The notes under the pieces: generated by a model
What the model was told of the DNA's origin: nothing
Databases searched by the model: none
What the model saw: the letters and a program-made list of their open reading frames with translations, nothing else
Made by a program: the position numbers and the translations under genes
Shown: positions 7,526 to 16,284 of the stretch, piece by piece
Position numbering within the stretch: position 1 is the first letter of the stretch
How the letters are laid out: each line of letters begins with the position of its first letter
Source: Burkholderia mayonis
GTDB taxonomy: Bacteria; Pseudomonadota; Gammaproteobacteria; Burkholderiales; Burkholderiaceae
Length of the DNA stretch: 64,000 bases
Assembly (NCBI RefSeq): GCF_001523745.2
Contig: NZ_CP013387.1
Span: 682,001 to 746,000 of the forward strand
Reading direction: 5' to 3'

Positions 7526-9028
7526 ATGCACAGATATCGCCTTTCCGCCTTAGTCGCGGCTGCCTATCTAGGCACATTTCTCGCTTCTATCGATATCAGT
7601 ATCGTGAACGTCGCGCTGCCGACTCTTCAACTGGCTATGCGGGCCGATCTGGCCGGCCTGCAATGGGTTGTCAACGTGTATGCCATAGCCCTATCGGCCG
7701 TGATGCTGTCGGCTGGGCCGTTGGGGGACCGCTATGGGCATAAGCGGGTGTGGCTTGGCAGTGTTCTTTTGTTTGTCCTTGGATCAATTACCTGCGCGGC
7801 GGCAAGCCACCTCGATACGCTCCTGTGGGGGCGCGCGATTCAAGGCATCGCCGGTGCGTTGCTGATTCCCGGCGCCATGCCCATCCTCACTCATGCGTTC
7901 CCGGATCCGCGCCAACGCGCTCGCGCGATCGGCGGATGGTCCGCCTTCAATGCGCTTGCGCTGATTTCCGGGCCGTTGCTTGGTGGGCTCTTGGTCGAGA
8001 ATGTCGGCTGGAAGAGCGTTTTCCTCGTGAATGTCCCTCTGGGCATCGCCGCGGCATTGCTCGGCGCATGGGGCATCCCGGAACGCAAGCATCCCGATCA
8101 CGCGGCGTTTGATCCGGTGGGGCAGGTGCTCAGCATGGTGTGGTTGGGGATGCTCAGCTACGGCCTGATCGGGATCGGTGAGCACGGCACCTCTCCGGAT
8201 AAGGTGATGAAGCCTTTGAGCATCGCCCTGGTGGGGTTCGTCGCCTTCGTCTGGATCGAAACGCGTGTCCCGCGGCCGCTGTTTCCCGTGCAGCTGTTCC
8301 GCAACCGCTCGTTGGCACTGGCGAATCTGGCGTCGTTTGCGCTTGGCTTCTCGGCCTACAGCAGTCTGTTCTTTCTGTCTCTCTACCTTCAGCAAGCGAA
8401 AGGAAGTGCGCCCGCGCTCGCTGGCTGGCAACTCGTGCCGCAGTTCGCTGTGATGGCAGCGGCATCGCTCTTGTTCGGTCGCCTCGCAGCGCGTTTTTCC
8501 CTGAAATTGCTGATGGTTGCGGGCTACGCGTTGGTCGGCTTGGCGCTATGCATCATGGTTTCCTTCACGCCATGGACGTCCGATGCCGTGATCAAGCTGG
8601 TCTTTGCGGTCCTGGGGCTGGGGATGGGGCTGTCCGTGCCCGCAACCGGCATGATGGTCATGGGGTATGCGCCTTCGGAGCGCTCGGGCATTGCGTCGGC
8701 CACGATGAACGCTTTGCGCCAAACCGGAATGACCTTGGGGATCGCCATGCTGGGCAGCGCAATGAGCGTTTGCGCTGTCCGCCAGCTGACGGTTTCGGTC
8801 GCGGCGGCGGGCGCGAGCGATCCTGCAAGAATGGCGAGGAGTGCAGTGCTGGACCATGTGTTGCCGACGCAGCAAGCATGGGTTTCCGATCTGTATCGGT
8901 CTGCCATGGCCGGCGGTTTCGCACTCGCGATGGCATGCGCCGGCGTGGTCTGCCTGTTGATTGCATGCCTGTTGCTCTTCTTTCATACCGAGCGACCCGC
9001 TCTCCAGGTGGTGCCGACGAACAAGTAG
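7526..9028 (+). CDS. MFS exporter, DHA2 (14-TM) family
   Basis: This 500-residue inner-membrane drug/proton antiporter is of the DHA2 (EmrB/QacA-like) family. Visible signatures are FLASIDISIVNVALPTLQ (motif D1), GPLGDRYGHKRVWLG (motif A) and GGLLVENVGWKSVFLVNVPLG (motif C region), with about 14 hydrophobic segments over the whole length. It starts 45 bp downstream of the perfect TetR palindrome. In iron islands such exporters release the siderophore; here it may export the product of the carrier/AMP-ligase pathway or expel a toxic ligand sensed by TetR. The neighbouring TetR gene is convergent. Substrate is inferred only. Confidence 0.88.
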   Translation: MHRYRLSALVAAAYLGTFLASIDISIVNVALPTLQLAMRADLAGLQWVVNVYAIALSAVMLSAGPLGDRYGHKRVWLGSVLLFVLGSITCAAASHLDTLLWGRAIQGIAGALLIPGAMPILTHAFPDPRQRARAIGGWSAFNALALISGPLLGGLLVENVGWKSVFLVNVPLGIAAALLGAWGIPERKHPDHAAFDPVGQVLSMVWLGMLSYGLIGIGEHGTSPDKVMKPLSIALVGFVAFVWIETRVPRPLFPVQLFRNRSLALANLASFALGFSAYSSLFFLSLYLQQAKGSAPALAGWQLVPQFAVMAAASLLFGRLAARFSLKLLMVAGYALVGLALCIMVSFTPWTSDAVIKLVFAVLGLGMGLSVPATGMMVMGYAPSERSGIASATMNALRQTGMTLGIAMLGSAMSVCAVRQLTVSVAAAGASDPARMARSAVLDHVLPTQQAWVSDLYRSAMAGGFALAMACAGVVCLLIACLLLFFHTERPALQVVPTNK

Positions 9029-9062
9029 TGCGTCGATAGAGGCTCCAGTTATGGTTGCGATA

Positions 9063-9091
9063 CCTCGGCTGCTTCGCCGCAGTAGCCGAGG
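9063..9091. terminator. Hairpin between convergent exporter and tetR genes
   Basis: CCTCGGCT (9063-9070) pairs with AGCCGAGG (9084-9091), an 8-bp stem with a 13-nt loop. It lies between the exporter stop at 9028 and the tetR stop at 9254. There is no U-tract on either strand, so it is a weak terminator candidate or an mRNA-end stabiliser. Confidence 0.35.
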
Positions 9092-9253
9092 AACGACAGT
9101 TTATGCGTGCAACAGAACGTTGGCATATCGAATAATCGACACTGTCTGGAACCACCAAGGGGCTGAATGGCGAGTCGGGCGCGTTGTTGCTTGATCGTGG
9201 TTGACGCGGCGCACGCCTGACTGGAACCGGGCACGCTTTCCGTGCATGAGCGT

Positions 9254-9952
9254 TCAGGAATTGTCGGCCGGATTTTCACGGCCGGCTGCCTGGCGCGACC
9301 GGCGGCGCGGCTTGGGCGGCTGCCCGTCGTCGGCAACGCCGACCATGCGCAGGCAGACCGCGATGACATCGCGGGCGAATTCGGAGCAATCCGTCTCCTG
9401 AGCTGCGATCGCGTCGTCCGTGACGCCGTGTACGCCCGTGTAGATCAGGAGGGCGGTGACGCGCGATTGCGCAAGTTGCCATACGCCTGCCCGCGCGCCG
9501 CCGTCAAGAATGTCCTGTAACTGGTCGAGGATGGCGTTCTTTTCGCGATTGCTGCGGTTGTGATGATGATGGTCGGTGTACACGATGTCGTGCGTGCGAT
9601 ATGTCTCGACGTAGACCTCGATGCTCGTGCGGATCCAGGTGCAAAGTCGACCTAACCAATCGTCCTCGGCGCACGCGTCGACGGCTTGTTTCAGGCGGTC
9701 CAGGAATTGCGCCGTGTAGCGTTGGCCCATGGCAGTCAGCAATTCGTTCTTGGATGCGAAGTAATGATAGAAGGTGCCCTTGGCGACCTGGGCCAGTTCG
9801 ACGATATCGTTGATCGTGGTGGCCTCGACGCCTTGCTCCAGGAACAACTTTTCCGCAGCGGCCATCAATTCGTCTAAACGTACCTCGGCTGGCTTGGTGC
9901 GGGGAGATTTCGGCGTTCCCTGTTCGCGCTGGCTGGTCTTGTATCTCATCAT
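9254..9952 (-). CDS. TetR/AcrR-family transcriptional repressor
   Basis: This is a repressor of about 232 residues. The N-terminal helix-turn-helix is clear: LFLEQGVEATTINDIVELAQVAKGTFYHYFASKNEL, with the TetR consensus KGTFYHYF. The C-terminal ligand domain has an unusual His cluster (YTDHHHHN) in a helix that could bind metal or be incidental. Two adjacent ATGs (9952 and 9949) are possible starts; upstream in-frame sequence lacks family similarity. Four copies of a TetR-type palindrome in this island lie over the promoters of the carrier/ligase operon, the TonB operon (degenerate copy), the exporter and the broken second exporter. It is therefore the probable common repressor of the island. 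The ligand is unknown. Confidence 0.9.
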   Translation of the reverse strand: MMRYKTSQREQGTPKSPRTKPAEVRLDELMAAAEKLFLEQGVEATTINDIVELAQVAKGTFYHYFASKNELLTAMGQRYTAQFLDRLKQAVDACAEDDWLGRLCTWIRTSIEVYVETYRTHDIVYTDHHHHNRSNREKNAILDQLQDILDGGARAGVWQLAQSRVTALLIYTGVHGVTDDAIAAQETDCSEFARDVIAVCLRMVGVADDGQPPKPRRRSRQAAGRENPADNS

Positions 9953-10129
9953 GCAGATTGGAAGCTCGTGTGCAAAAGTCAGAAGTCTAGGCCATGAAAC
10001 GGTTGTAACCAACCTGTCGTTGATGACCCTTCGCAGGTCGAATTGTGCATGAAAATCAGTTCTGATGAGGTTCCGTGCATCAACGCTGCGTTGCACGCCC
10101 AGGTCGGGAGGCGGGGGAACGCTGGCGCT

Positions 10130-11556
10130 TCAGACGCGCTGTGGCCGTTCCGGCAACGTGCGCAGGAGCAGGCTGGCGATCACGGCGGTCGCGAGGTTGA
10201 ACAGCATGCTGTAGACGAATGCGCTCTGAAGCGGAGGAAGCGCGTCCAGGTTCGACAGTTTCTTGAGCGTAATCTGCATGATCGTGCTGACGGCGGTCAC
10301 GCCGAACGCGGCTCCCAGCTGCTGCAAAGTGGAGAGAACCCCCGGCCGCCATTCCCGCGAACTCGCCGTGCGCGGTCGCTATCACGATGCTCAGGAGCGG
10401 CGTCATCACCATACCTTGAGTGGGCCCCAGTGCAAACAGCGCGGGCAGTAGGAGCCACGGGAACCGGGGAATCGGGATATGCATCACCACGATCATCAAG
10501 AGAACGAAGCTCGCGGCATACAGGATTGCGCCCAGAAAAATGAACCAGGGGCCGTGGCGATTGACCAGTCTCGGCATCAACAGGGGAGAAAGCGAAAATC
10601 CGATACTGGTGGAAACATAAATCATGCCGGCCTGAAACGGACTCATTTTCAGGCCGGATTGAAGAAGAATGGAGAAGCTCAGCGTAAATGAGCCTCGTTT
10701 AAATAGATGCACATAACCAGCAGCGATTCTTTCGCGAATGGCATGTTACAAAGGAGTTTCATGCCCACGAGTGGGACGTGTCCGTTGTCGCGTACCGGTT
10801 TTCGTGGTGTGCAAAAAAATATAGGGTGAAGAGGCCCGTCAATAGCAGGACGTTGCTTCGAAAATTCCAACTCCACACGGAAATCATCAGCAACGGGAGC
10901 AATGCGATGGAGATCCCGATGCTCGACAGCGCAATGCCGATCCAGTCCAGGGATTGTTTCCGCATCGGCCGGACGTTTTTCAATTGGCGAGAAAAATACA
11001 GCGCTACCATGCCGATGGGGACGTTGATGAAGAAAATGGTGCGCCATTGCAGGTCGAGAAAATTGATCGAGATGAGCAGGCCGCCCAGAATCTGGTCCGT
11101 TACCGCCACCACTCCAAGCGTCATGCCCAGATAACCAAAAGCCTTGCGTGCGTCGGTATCGTCGAAATCAGCACGGATGCTTGCGTAGATTTGCGGAAAA
11201 AGTACTGCGGCAGACAAGCCTTGCAAAAAACGGTCGACAATCAGAAAACCGGCATTGGCGGAAAGTCCGCAGAATACCGAAGAAACCTTGAAGCACAGCG
11301 TGCCGATCCGGTAAGTGCGGCGATGGTCCAACAGGTCGCCGAATCTTCCTCCCGTGATAAGCAAAAGCCCGAACGATAGCTCGTAGGTTACGATGATTGG
11401 GGTGAGCTGGATGTAGCTGGCATGCAATGTGTTATCGATATCGACAATGGCGACACTGACCACAACAAAGGTCAAAATCGTCACGAAACCCACCAATAAC
11501 AGAGCGATCAGGAATGTCGCTGATGATTGATCATGAGATCTTCGACAGGGGCGCAT
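10130..11556 (-). pseudogene. Frameshifted DHA2-type MFS exporter
   Basis: Minus-strand DNA encodes successive pieces of one MFS exporter in different frames. The first piece (from 11556) has FVVVSVAIVDIDNTLHAS, GGRFGDLLDHRRTYRIG and WRTIFFINVPIGMVALYF. The frame changes near 10780, where HVPLVGMKLLCNMPFAKESLL continues, then near 10705, where LFKRGSFTLSFSILLQSGL continues. It changes again near 10340, where an extra G in a run of five separates EFAGMAAG from LQQLGAAFGVTAVSTIMQ. Joined, the pieces make a normal exporter of about 475 residues. With three frame changes it is most simply a pseudogene, though the homopolymer one could be a sequencing error. A TetR operator sits on its promoter. 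Confidence 0.75.
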
Positions 11557-11727
11557 AGTCGAATTTCAGACTTCACTGAGAATTCGAACGGCGTTTGATT
11601 TCCGTTATCCGGATGATTGAACACTGTGAAATATCGAACCCGGCCGAATGAGGCGCAGCGTGTCGGTTCATCGAAGTCGGATTCCTTAACTCCTCGCGGA
11701 AATCGTTTGACAGTACAAGAATTCTAT

Positions 11728-11750
11728 AATTGACCAACGGTCGGTCAATT
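11728..11750. promoter_or_regulatory. TetR-type operator (site d) upstream of the broken exporter
   Basis: The core TGACCAACGGTCGGTCA (11731-11747) has one mismatch in the palindrome and is extended by AAT/ATT arms. Read leftward it overlaps a TTGACC -35 with TATAGA or TAGAAT as -10, directed at the exporter pseudogene that starts at 11556. Apart from this operator, no gene was recognised between 11557 and 11934. Confidence 0.6.
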
Positions 11751-11934
11751 CCTAAGATGACACCGACCCAGACTGAAGATGTCACGCGCCCGCTCCAGGG
11801 CATGTCGAACACGGCACACGGATCGAGATGTCGTGCGCTTGGTCGCTGTTCAATGCCGGGTCGCGACGTTCGTGAGCGGGCTGACGATGCGACAAGCTGC
11901 GACAAGCCGCGCTTCCGCCGTGGGCCCGCCGACC

Positions 11935-12563
11935 GAGGGCGATGTCAGGGTACGCCTGGCAACGGGGTAGTATGGCGGAAGCGCGGCGGAATGGTTGTCG
12001 GATGCCGATGGCGGAGTGCGCGCGGCTTCGACTTGTACTCGACGAGAGGTGCGACGCCCCGTTCGTGCGAAGGCACACGCGCTCGCAAGCGCATCTTGTC
12101 GATTGATTTGACCGTGTACCACCCCAGATCGTAGAAGGCTGCCACCGCCTGCACGCTGGCCGCTTGCAGCAGCTTCTCGCATGCCTTGGCGAACCGCTCC
12201 GTCACTCGCTGGTAGCGGCCCAGCCACGCCAGCTTCTCCAGTCGCGGGCCGCCGCAGTGTTCGCACCAGACCCGACGGCGAGGGACATGCAGCACGACTC
12301 GGTACTCGAACAGCGGCAGATCGCGCACTCGCCGAACCGTCGTCTCGTGGATTTGCTGGCAGCGCGCTCCGCACTGTTCGCAGTGCATGACTTCGCTGAC
12401 CGGCTTCAGATATAGCGACAGCATACGGCCGTCTCCTTCCGGCCATTCCACCCGCTCCAACCGATAGCCGGTCCAGCAGCCCAGTGTCTGAAGTGCCTTG
12501 CGATCGAGCTATTTTCCCTCCTGACATCCATGGAATCAGGCTTCAGGTTACGCAATCGCCCTC
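11935..12563 (-). mobile_element. Internally deleted ISL3-type insertion sequence
   Basis: A remnant ISL3-family transposase frame is bracketed by the 9-bp inverted repeats GAGGGCGAT (11935-11943) and ATCGCCCTC (12555-12563). The transposase stop is only two bases from the left repeat, as expected for the end of an IS. The element is about 630 bp, whereas intact ISL3 elements are usually well over 1 kb, so most of the middle is missing. It lies at the change from the lower-GC uptake island to typical chromosome. The repeats are short and could be coincidental; no target duplication was identified. Confidence 0.5.
11945..12508 (-). pseudogene. ISL3-family transposase, N-terminal zinc-ribbon and HTH region only
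   Basis: The open frame upstream of 12460 begins DRKALQTLGCWTGYRL and continues with the ISL3 zinc ribbon: two CxxC pairs in VMHCEQCGARC and VWCEHCGG. A helix-turn-helix follows (VQAVAAFYDLGWYTVKSIDK). No ATG is seen at the start; a TAG stop lies at 12511-12509, so initiation may be lost or at the TTG at 12460. After about residue 135 family similarity stops, and the remaining residues end in PLPGVP. The catalytic DDE domain is absent, so it cannot transpose by itself. Full-length relatives have about 400 residues. Confidence 0.75.
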
Positions 12564-12733
12564 AAATCCTCCACGGATTACTGCAATGAACCAAAAAAAG
12601 GGCGGCGCATCGAGGATCGAGATGCGTCGCCCAATGCGGATATCGAGGGAATATCCGCAAGCACGCTATGTACGGCGACGGCGCCGCCGGCTGCCGGCGG
12701 CGCGCGGTCGCCCGTCCGGTTGGACGGCAGCCG

Positions 12734-13834
12734 TTATTTCGCGCCGGCGACGCCGAGCGCACTGCTGTAGTTCGGCTGCAGCCAGATCTTGTTCGCGCGC
12801 AGGTTCGTCGCGTCGAAGTAGATCGTATTGCCTGAGCGCACGCCGATCCGCGCGACGTTGCCGTAGCGGCCGTTGACCTGATCGGCGATCTGCTTCGCCC
12901 ACACGCTGCGATCGACGTTGGACGGTGTGATCGGCTGGCGCACGTCGACGACTTCCGCGCCGCGCGTGTCGGTGCCCATCACGCGGAAGCGGACCTGCTG
13001 ACCGGCTTGCGGCACGACACCCGGCTCGATGAACGCGCGCGTCGCGATCCACGGGAAGCCCGATGCGCTTTCGTTCGCGGCGATCGTCACGTCGCTGCAG
13101 TTGAAGAAGCCTTCGTTGCCCGCGTCGATGCGCTGCCAGTAGCTATACAGCACGGCGTCTCCGGTGCGGCCCGCGGGCAGCGTCACGTCGAGCTTGTAGA
13201 ACGACTGGATCGAGCCGGGCAGATGCCCCGAGCCGTTCGCGGGAACGGGTGCGGGAGCCGGCGCGTCGTAGATCTGCTGCAGATCGTCCCAGCGCAGCGG
13301 CCGCGCCGGATCGTACGACGGCTTCGAGATGAACACGCGCATGCGCGCCGGATTATGCGACGTCGTGTTTTCCCACATGAGCTCGACGTGGCCGTCGCGC
13401 GGCGTCAGTGGCGTCTTGCGCCAGATCGTCGTCGGCGCTTTGTCGAGGCCCGCCTTCGACGTGTCGCCGCCAGCGCACAGCAGGCCGTCCGGCACGGCCG
13501 CCTTCAATTGCGCGAGATCGTTGCCCTGGCCGACCGGATTTGCGGACACCTCGTTCCATTGCGTGAAAGGGTAGGCCGAATTGTTGCCGGTCCGATAGGC
13601 CGCGCGGCAATCGTCGTTCGGGATCCCCGAGCCGTCGGCCGGATCCCAGTAGCCGCCTTCGAGGCGGCATTGATATTGACGCGCAATCGGGAAGCCGACT
13701 GCACCGTGTGCTGCGGCATCGTCGACGGGCGCGAACATCGCGGCGAGCGAAGTGGCAAGCGTAGCGGCGGCGCCGAGCGTGGCGGCGCGATGCGCCCGGT
13801 GGCGAGATGACGGCGCATCGAAGAGCGACTTCAT
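12734..13834 (-). CDS. AA10 lytic polysaccharide monooxygenase / chitin-binding protein
   Basis: This is a 366-residue secreted copper monooxygenase of family AA10 (GbpA/CBP21 type) that oxidatively cleaves chitin or cellulose. The signal peptide ends in DDAAA, and cleavage would expose His as residue 1 of HGAVGFP, which is the copper histidine-brace residue. The second brace His is in ENTTSHNPARMRVFISK. A C-terminal domain of about 90 residues after the catalytic module (from GVVPQAGQQVRFRV to the end) resembles the extra modules of GbpA-like proteins. ATG at 13834 is preceded by a strong AGGAGG site (about 13841-13848). It is monocistronic. The upstream 520 bp (13835-14354) holds its promoter region and no gene I could recognise. 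Confidence 0.88.
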   Translation of the reverse strand: MKSLFDAPSSRHRAHRAATLGAAATLATSLAAMFAPVDDAAAHGAVGFPIARQYQCRLEGGYWDPADGSGIPNDDCRAAYRTGNNSAYPFTQWNEVSANPVGQGNDLAQLKAAVPDGLLCAGGDTSKAGLDKAPTTIWRKTPLTPRDGHVELMWENTTSHNPARMRVFISKPSYDPARPLRWDDLQQIYDAPAPAPVPANGSGHLPGSIQSFYKLDVTLPAGRTGDAVLYSYWQRIDAGNEGFFNCSDVTIAANESASGFPWIATRAFIEPGVVPQAGQQVRFRVMGTDTRGAEVVDVRQPITPSNVDRSVWAKQIADQVNGRYGNVARIGVRSGNTIYFDATNLRANKIWLQPNYSSALGVAGAK

Positions 13835-14354
13835 GTAGCGTTCCTCCTGGTGAAAAATGACACGGTTCACGTTCCGTAGCGTGGTGGAGGTGCGTCGATT
13901 ATTTTGGATATCGAAATATAAGGCGTCGAGCTTTCTTTCGGGGATTTCGTCAGGATGGTAGATGACGTGGCGCGTCGGTAGGCCTACCAAAAATGGCAGG
14001 CGCGGTGAATTCGTGCGATGCCGGTGCATCAAGAGATAGGCGCCGTCGAGCCATTCGATCCATGCCGAAGAGAAATTCGCAAGCAGAGAGATTGCAAGCC
14101 TATCGTCACAGCGGCGGCGAACGTTACGGCGAAACTTTGGAGGTTGACCGAGGGAGGCGCGTCCGGCATTCGTTCGATGAGCGACGTTCACGGCGCGCGC
14201 TTGCATGCGTGTCGGACGATAGACGGCGGGATCGCGGCCGCCGGCGAGCATGCGACGCCGAATTGCGGGTGCGACGCGCGTCGAACGGTGCAATCGATCA
14301 TCGACGGCGCGCGATCGCTTGATCGTTCGCGCGGCGGCACGTTCGTCGATCGAG

Positions 14355-14846
14355 TCAGTGCATGTAGGCGGCTGGCTGCGCGGGCGGGTGAATCGCGAGC
14401 CCCGCATCGAGCAGCGCAATCGAGAACCAGCGCGCGATCTTCAGCACGCCGCTGTCTGCACAGCGCGGTAGCCAGTCGGCGAGCGCGCGCAGCGCCGCTT
14501 CGCTTCGCGTCGATTGCAGATGGGCGAGCGCTTGCAGGAGCCGCGCTTCGTCGCTCGCGAGCTCGCTGGCGCAACTGCAATGCGTGTCGAGCGGATGGCA
14601 TGCGTCGCACGTCAGGAAGCGCATCAGCATGTCGAAATGCATAAGGCCGTTGGCGTGCAATCCGGCGGAGGTCAGCACGTCGCGCCACGATTGTCGATCG
14701 CGTCGTGCGCCGTCGTCATCGGCTGCTGCGGGATGCAGCCATGTGCGAACCGCGGTCAGGACGATCCGCTCCGCGTCGGTGTCGCGCGGTGCGACATCGG
14801 CGTCGACGAGCGGCGCGGCGCTCGGATCGGCATGATGGAAATTCAT
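14355..14846 (-). CDS. Cys-rich hypothetical protein downstream of the nitroreductase
   Basis: This is a 163-residue protein I do not recognise. The middle carries a compact Cys/His cluster, FLTCDACHPLDTHCSCAS, with a further Cys in WLPRCADSG, which could bind a metal or Fe-S cluster. The rest is helical and acidic, with no signal peptide or membrane segment. The start is the ATG at 14846; an in-frame extension to 15038 exists but overlaps the nitroreductase gene and has no coding character. It lies 70 bp downstream of the nitroreductase on the same strand, so the two probably share the Fur-box promoter at about 15607-15630. That would fit a role in iron or redox metabolism, but this is inference. 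Confidence 0.65.
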   Translation of the reverse strand: MNFHHADPSAAPLVDADVAPRDTDAERIVLTAVRTWLHPAAADDDGARRDRQSWRDVLTSAGLHANGLMHFDMLMRFLTCDACHPLDTHCSCASELASDEARLLQALAHLQSTRSEAALRALADWLPRCADSGVLKIARWFSIALLDAGLAIHPPAQPAAYMH

Positions 14847-14916
14847 GACGGAACCCCCGGAAATCGAAGCGACGCGCGATGTGCGAGCCGCGCAATGAAG
14901 TCGGTCGGCAAGGCCG

Positions 14917-15585
14917 TTAGCGTGCGGGGCCGAGCCATTCGCGCACGTGCGCGTCGCGATCCGGGCGTCGCGTGCTGCTCGCAGGCCCCGTCGGCGTGCC
15001 GACGAACAGAAAGCCGACGAGCCGTTCGTCGAGGCCAAAGCCGAGCGCGTCGTGCATCGCCGGCTCGTACGAATCGACGCCCGTGGCCCAGAAGCCGCCG
15101 TAGCCGAGCTGATGGATCGCGTTCAGCATGTTCATCGCGGCTGCGCCGACGGCGAGCAGCTGTTCGATTTCCGGCACCTTCGACGCGCGGTTCAGCGCAG
15201 CGCCGAGCGCGACGATGAGCGGCGCGGCGAGCGCCTTGTCCCGGCGGTGCGCGTGCGAACCGGGCGGATCGTCGGGCGCGCGCGCATCGGCGAGCTCGAC
15301 GAGCAGATCGCCGAACGCATAGCGCGCCGCGCCCTGAACGACGACGAAGCGCCATGGGCGCAGATTGCCGTGATCGGGCGCGCAGAGGGCGGCATCGAAG
15401 ATTGTGTCGAGCTCGCGCGGGTTCGGCGCGGGCTCGTTCAGCGGCCAGCGGGAGCGGCGCGACAGCAGTCCCGGCAGCAAGTCGTGCGGGTCGTCGGCGT
15501 CAGCGATGGCAGCGGTGCGGGCGGGCGTCGCGGTGGCGATGGCATCCATGGTCGAGGCTTCGGTATCGGTCGATGAACGGAACAT
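14917..15585 (-). CDS. YdjA-type nitroreductase-family oxidoreductase
   Basis: This is a flavin-dependent NAD(P)H oxidoreductase of 222 residues if the ATG at 15585 is used, or about 210 from MDAIATATPAR at 15549, which better matches family length. The FMN-binding pattern SRRSRWPLNEPAPN...ALCAPDHGNLRPWRFVVV and GAAAMNMLNAIHQLGYGGFWATG are hallmarks of YdjA-like short nitroreductases. Physiological substrates of the family are poorly known. A Fur-like box immediately upstream suggests induction by iron limitation, where such a protein might act as a ferric or flavin reductase. It is followed by the Cys-rich gene. The family call is firm; the iron link is inference. Confidence 0.85.
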   Translation of the reverse strand: MFRSSTDTEASTMDAIATATPARTAAIADADDPHDLLPGLLSRRSRWPLNEPAPNPRELDTIFDAALCAPDHGNLRPWRFVVVQGAARYAFGDLLVELADARAPDDPPGSHAHRRDKALAAPLIVALGAALNRASKVPEIEQLLAVGAAAMNMLNAIHQLGYGGFWATGVDSYEPAMHDALGFGLDERLVGFLFVGTPTGPASSTRRPDRDAHVREWLGPAR

Positions 15586-15606
15586 ATCATCGAACAGTTT
15601 CGACTC

Positions 15607-15630
15607 AAATGCAAACGATTCTCATTTGCG
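15607..15630 (-). promoter_or_regulatory. Fur-box-like site upstream of nitroreductase
   Basis: On the minus strand the core reads GCAAATGAGAATCGTTTGC, with GCAAA/TTTGC arms around the AATGAGAAT core common in Burkholderia Fur boxes. It lies 22 bp upstream of the nitroreductase start. The region from 15631 to 16284 contains no gene I could support. Confidence 0.55.
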
Positions 15631-16284
15631 AGTGGGGTTAATTTGATGACGGCGCGGCGGACGGGCGGGGCGGCGCCTTGTCGGTCGCAGAAGCGGTCGA
15701 GCGGATTACCGGGCAGGGACAGTAAGAACTTGCCGGTTCGGGGGACTCGGAGGCAATCACTGTGCGCGCCCGCCATTCGTGCGTGTCAGGAAATTTTCCC
15801 GCCGATCGTCCGAGTCTTCGATTCCTGTTGGTGCTTTATCGGAGCGCCCGGCCATCGCGCATCTGCCAGCGGCTCGGCACCGGCCGATTTGCGGCGTCAC
15901 GTCTGCGATACATGCGTTTCTTTTCATGGATGTCCTTTGCTCGCCGCGTGGAACGTCGCGCCGGCGCGGGTCGCGCTCACGTTCGTCGATGCATAACTAT
16001 CCAGTTAACCCATGAAAGCAGCTGAATCGATCGGATGCCGAAGTGATCGCCCGCATAGACAGACGCGCCGGAAATCTGCCACGCTACAGACGCGGGCGAC
16101 GCCGGCTGCGCCGAGTCGGCGCATGCCGCCGACCGGCCGCTGCACCGTCGTGGTGCGGCGTGCCGCGCAAAAGTGCCAAATCAAACCGGGAATCGGACTC
16201 GAACAAGGCACGCTCTTTGCTCGCTACTCTCGTTACGCCGGTTCGGCATAGACAGATGCCGAGTGAATGATGGAGAACTATTCG

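Noticed and set aside
11730..12134. Plus-strand frame beginning near the fourth TetR operator
   Set aside because: It overlaps the ISL3 remnant on the other strand and has no recognisable domain after the first few residues.
14847..15038. N-terminal extension of the Cys-rich hypothetical protein
   Set aside because: It would overlap the nitroreductase coding sequence by about 120 bp and lacks coding character.
15643..16015. Small plus-strand frames between the nitroreductase and the ATP-grasp gene
   Set aside because: No family similarity, poor codon use and no ribosome site; overlapping alternatives are equally long by chance.
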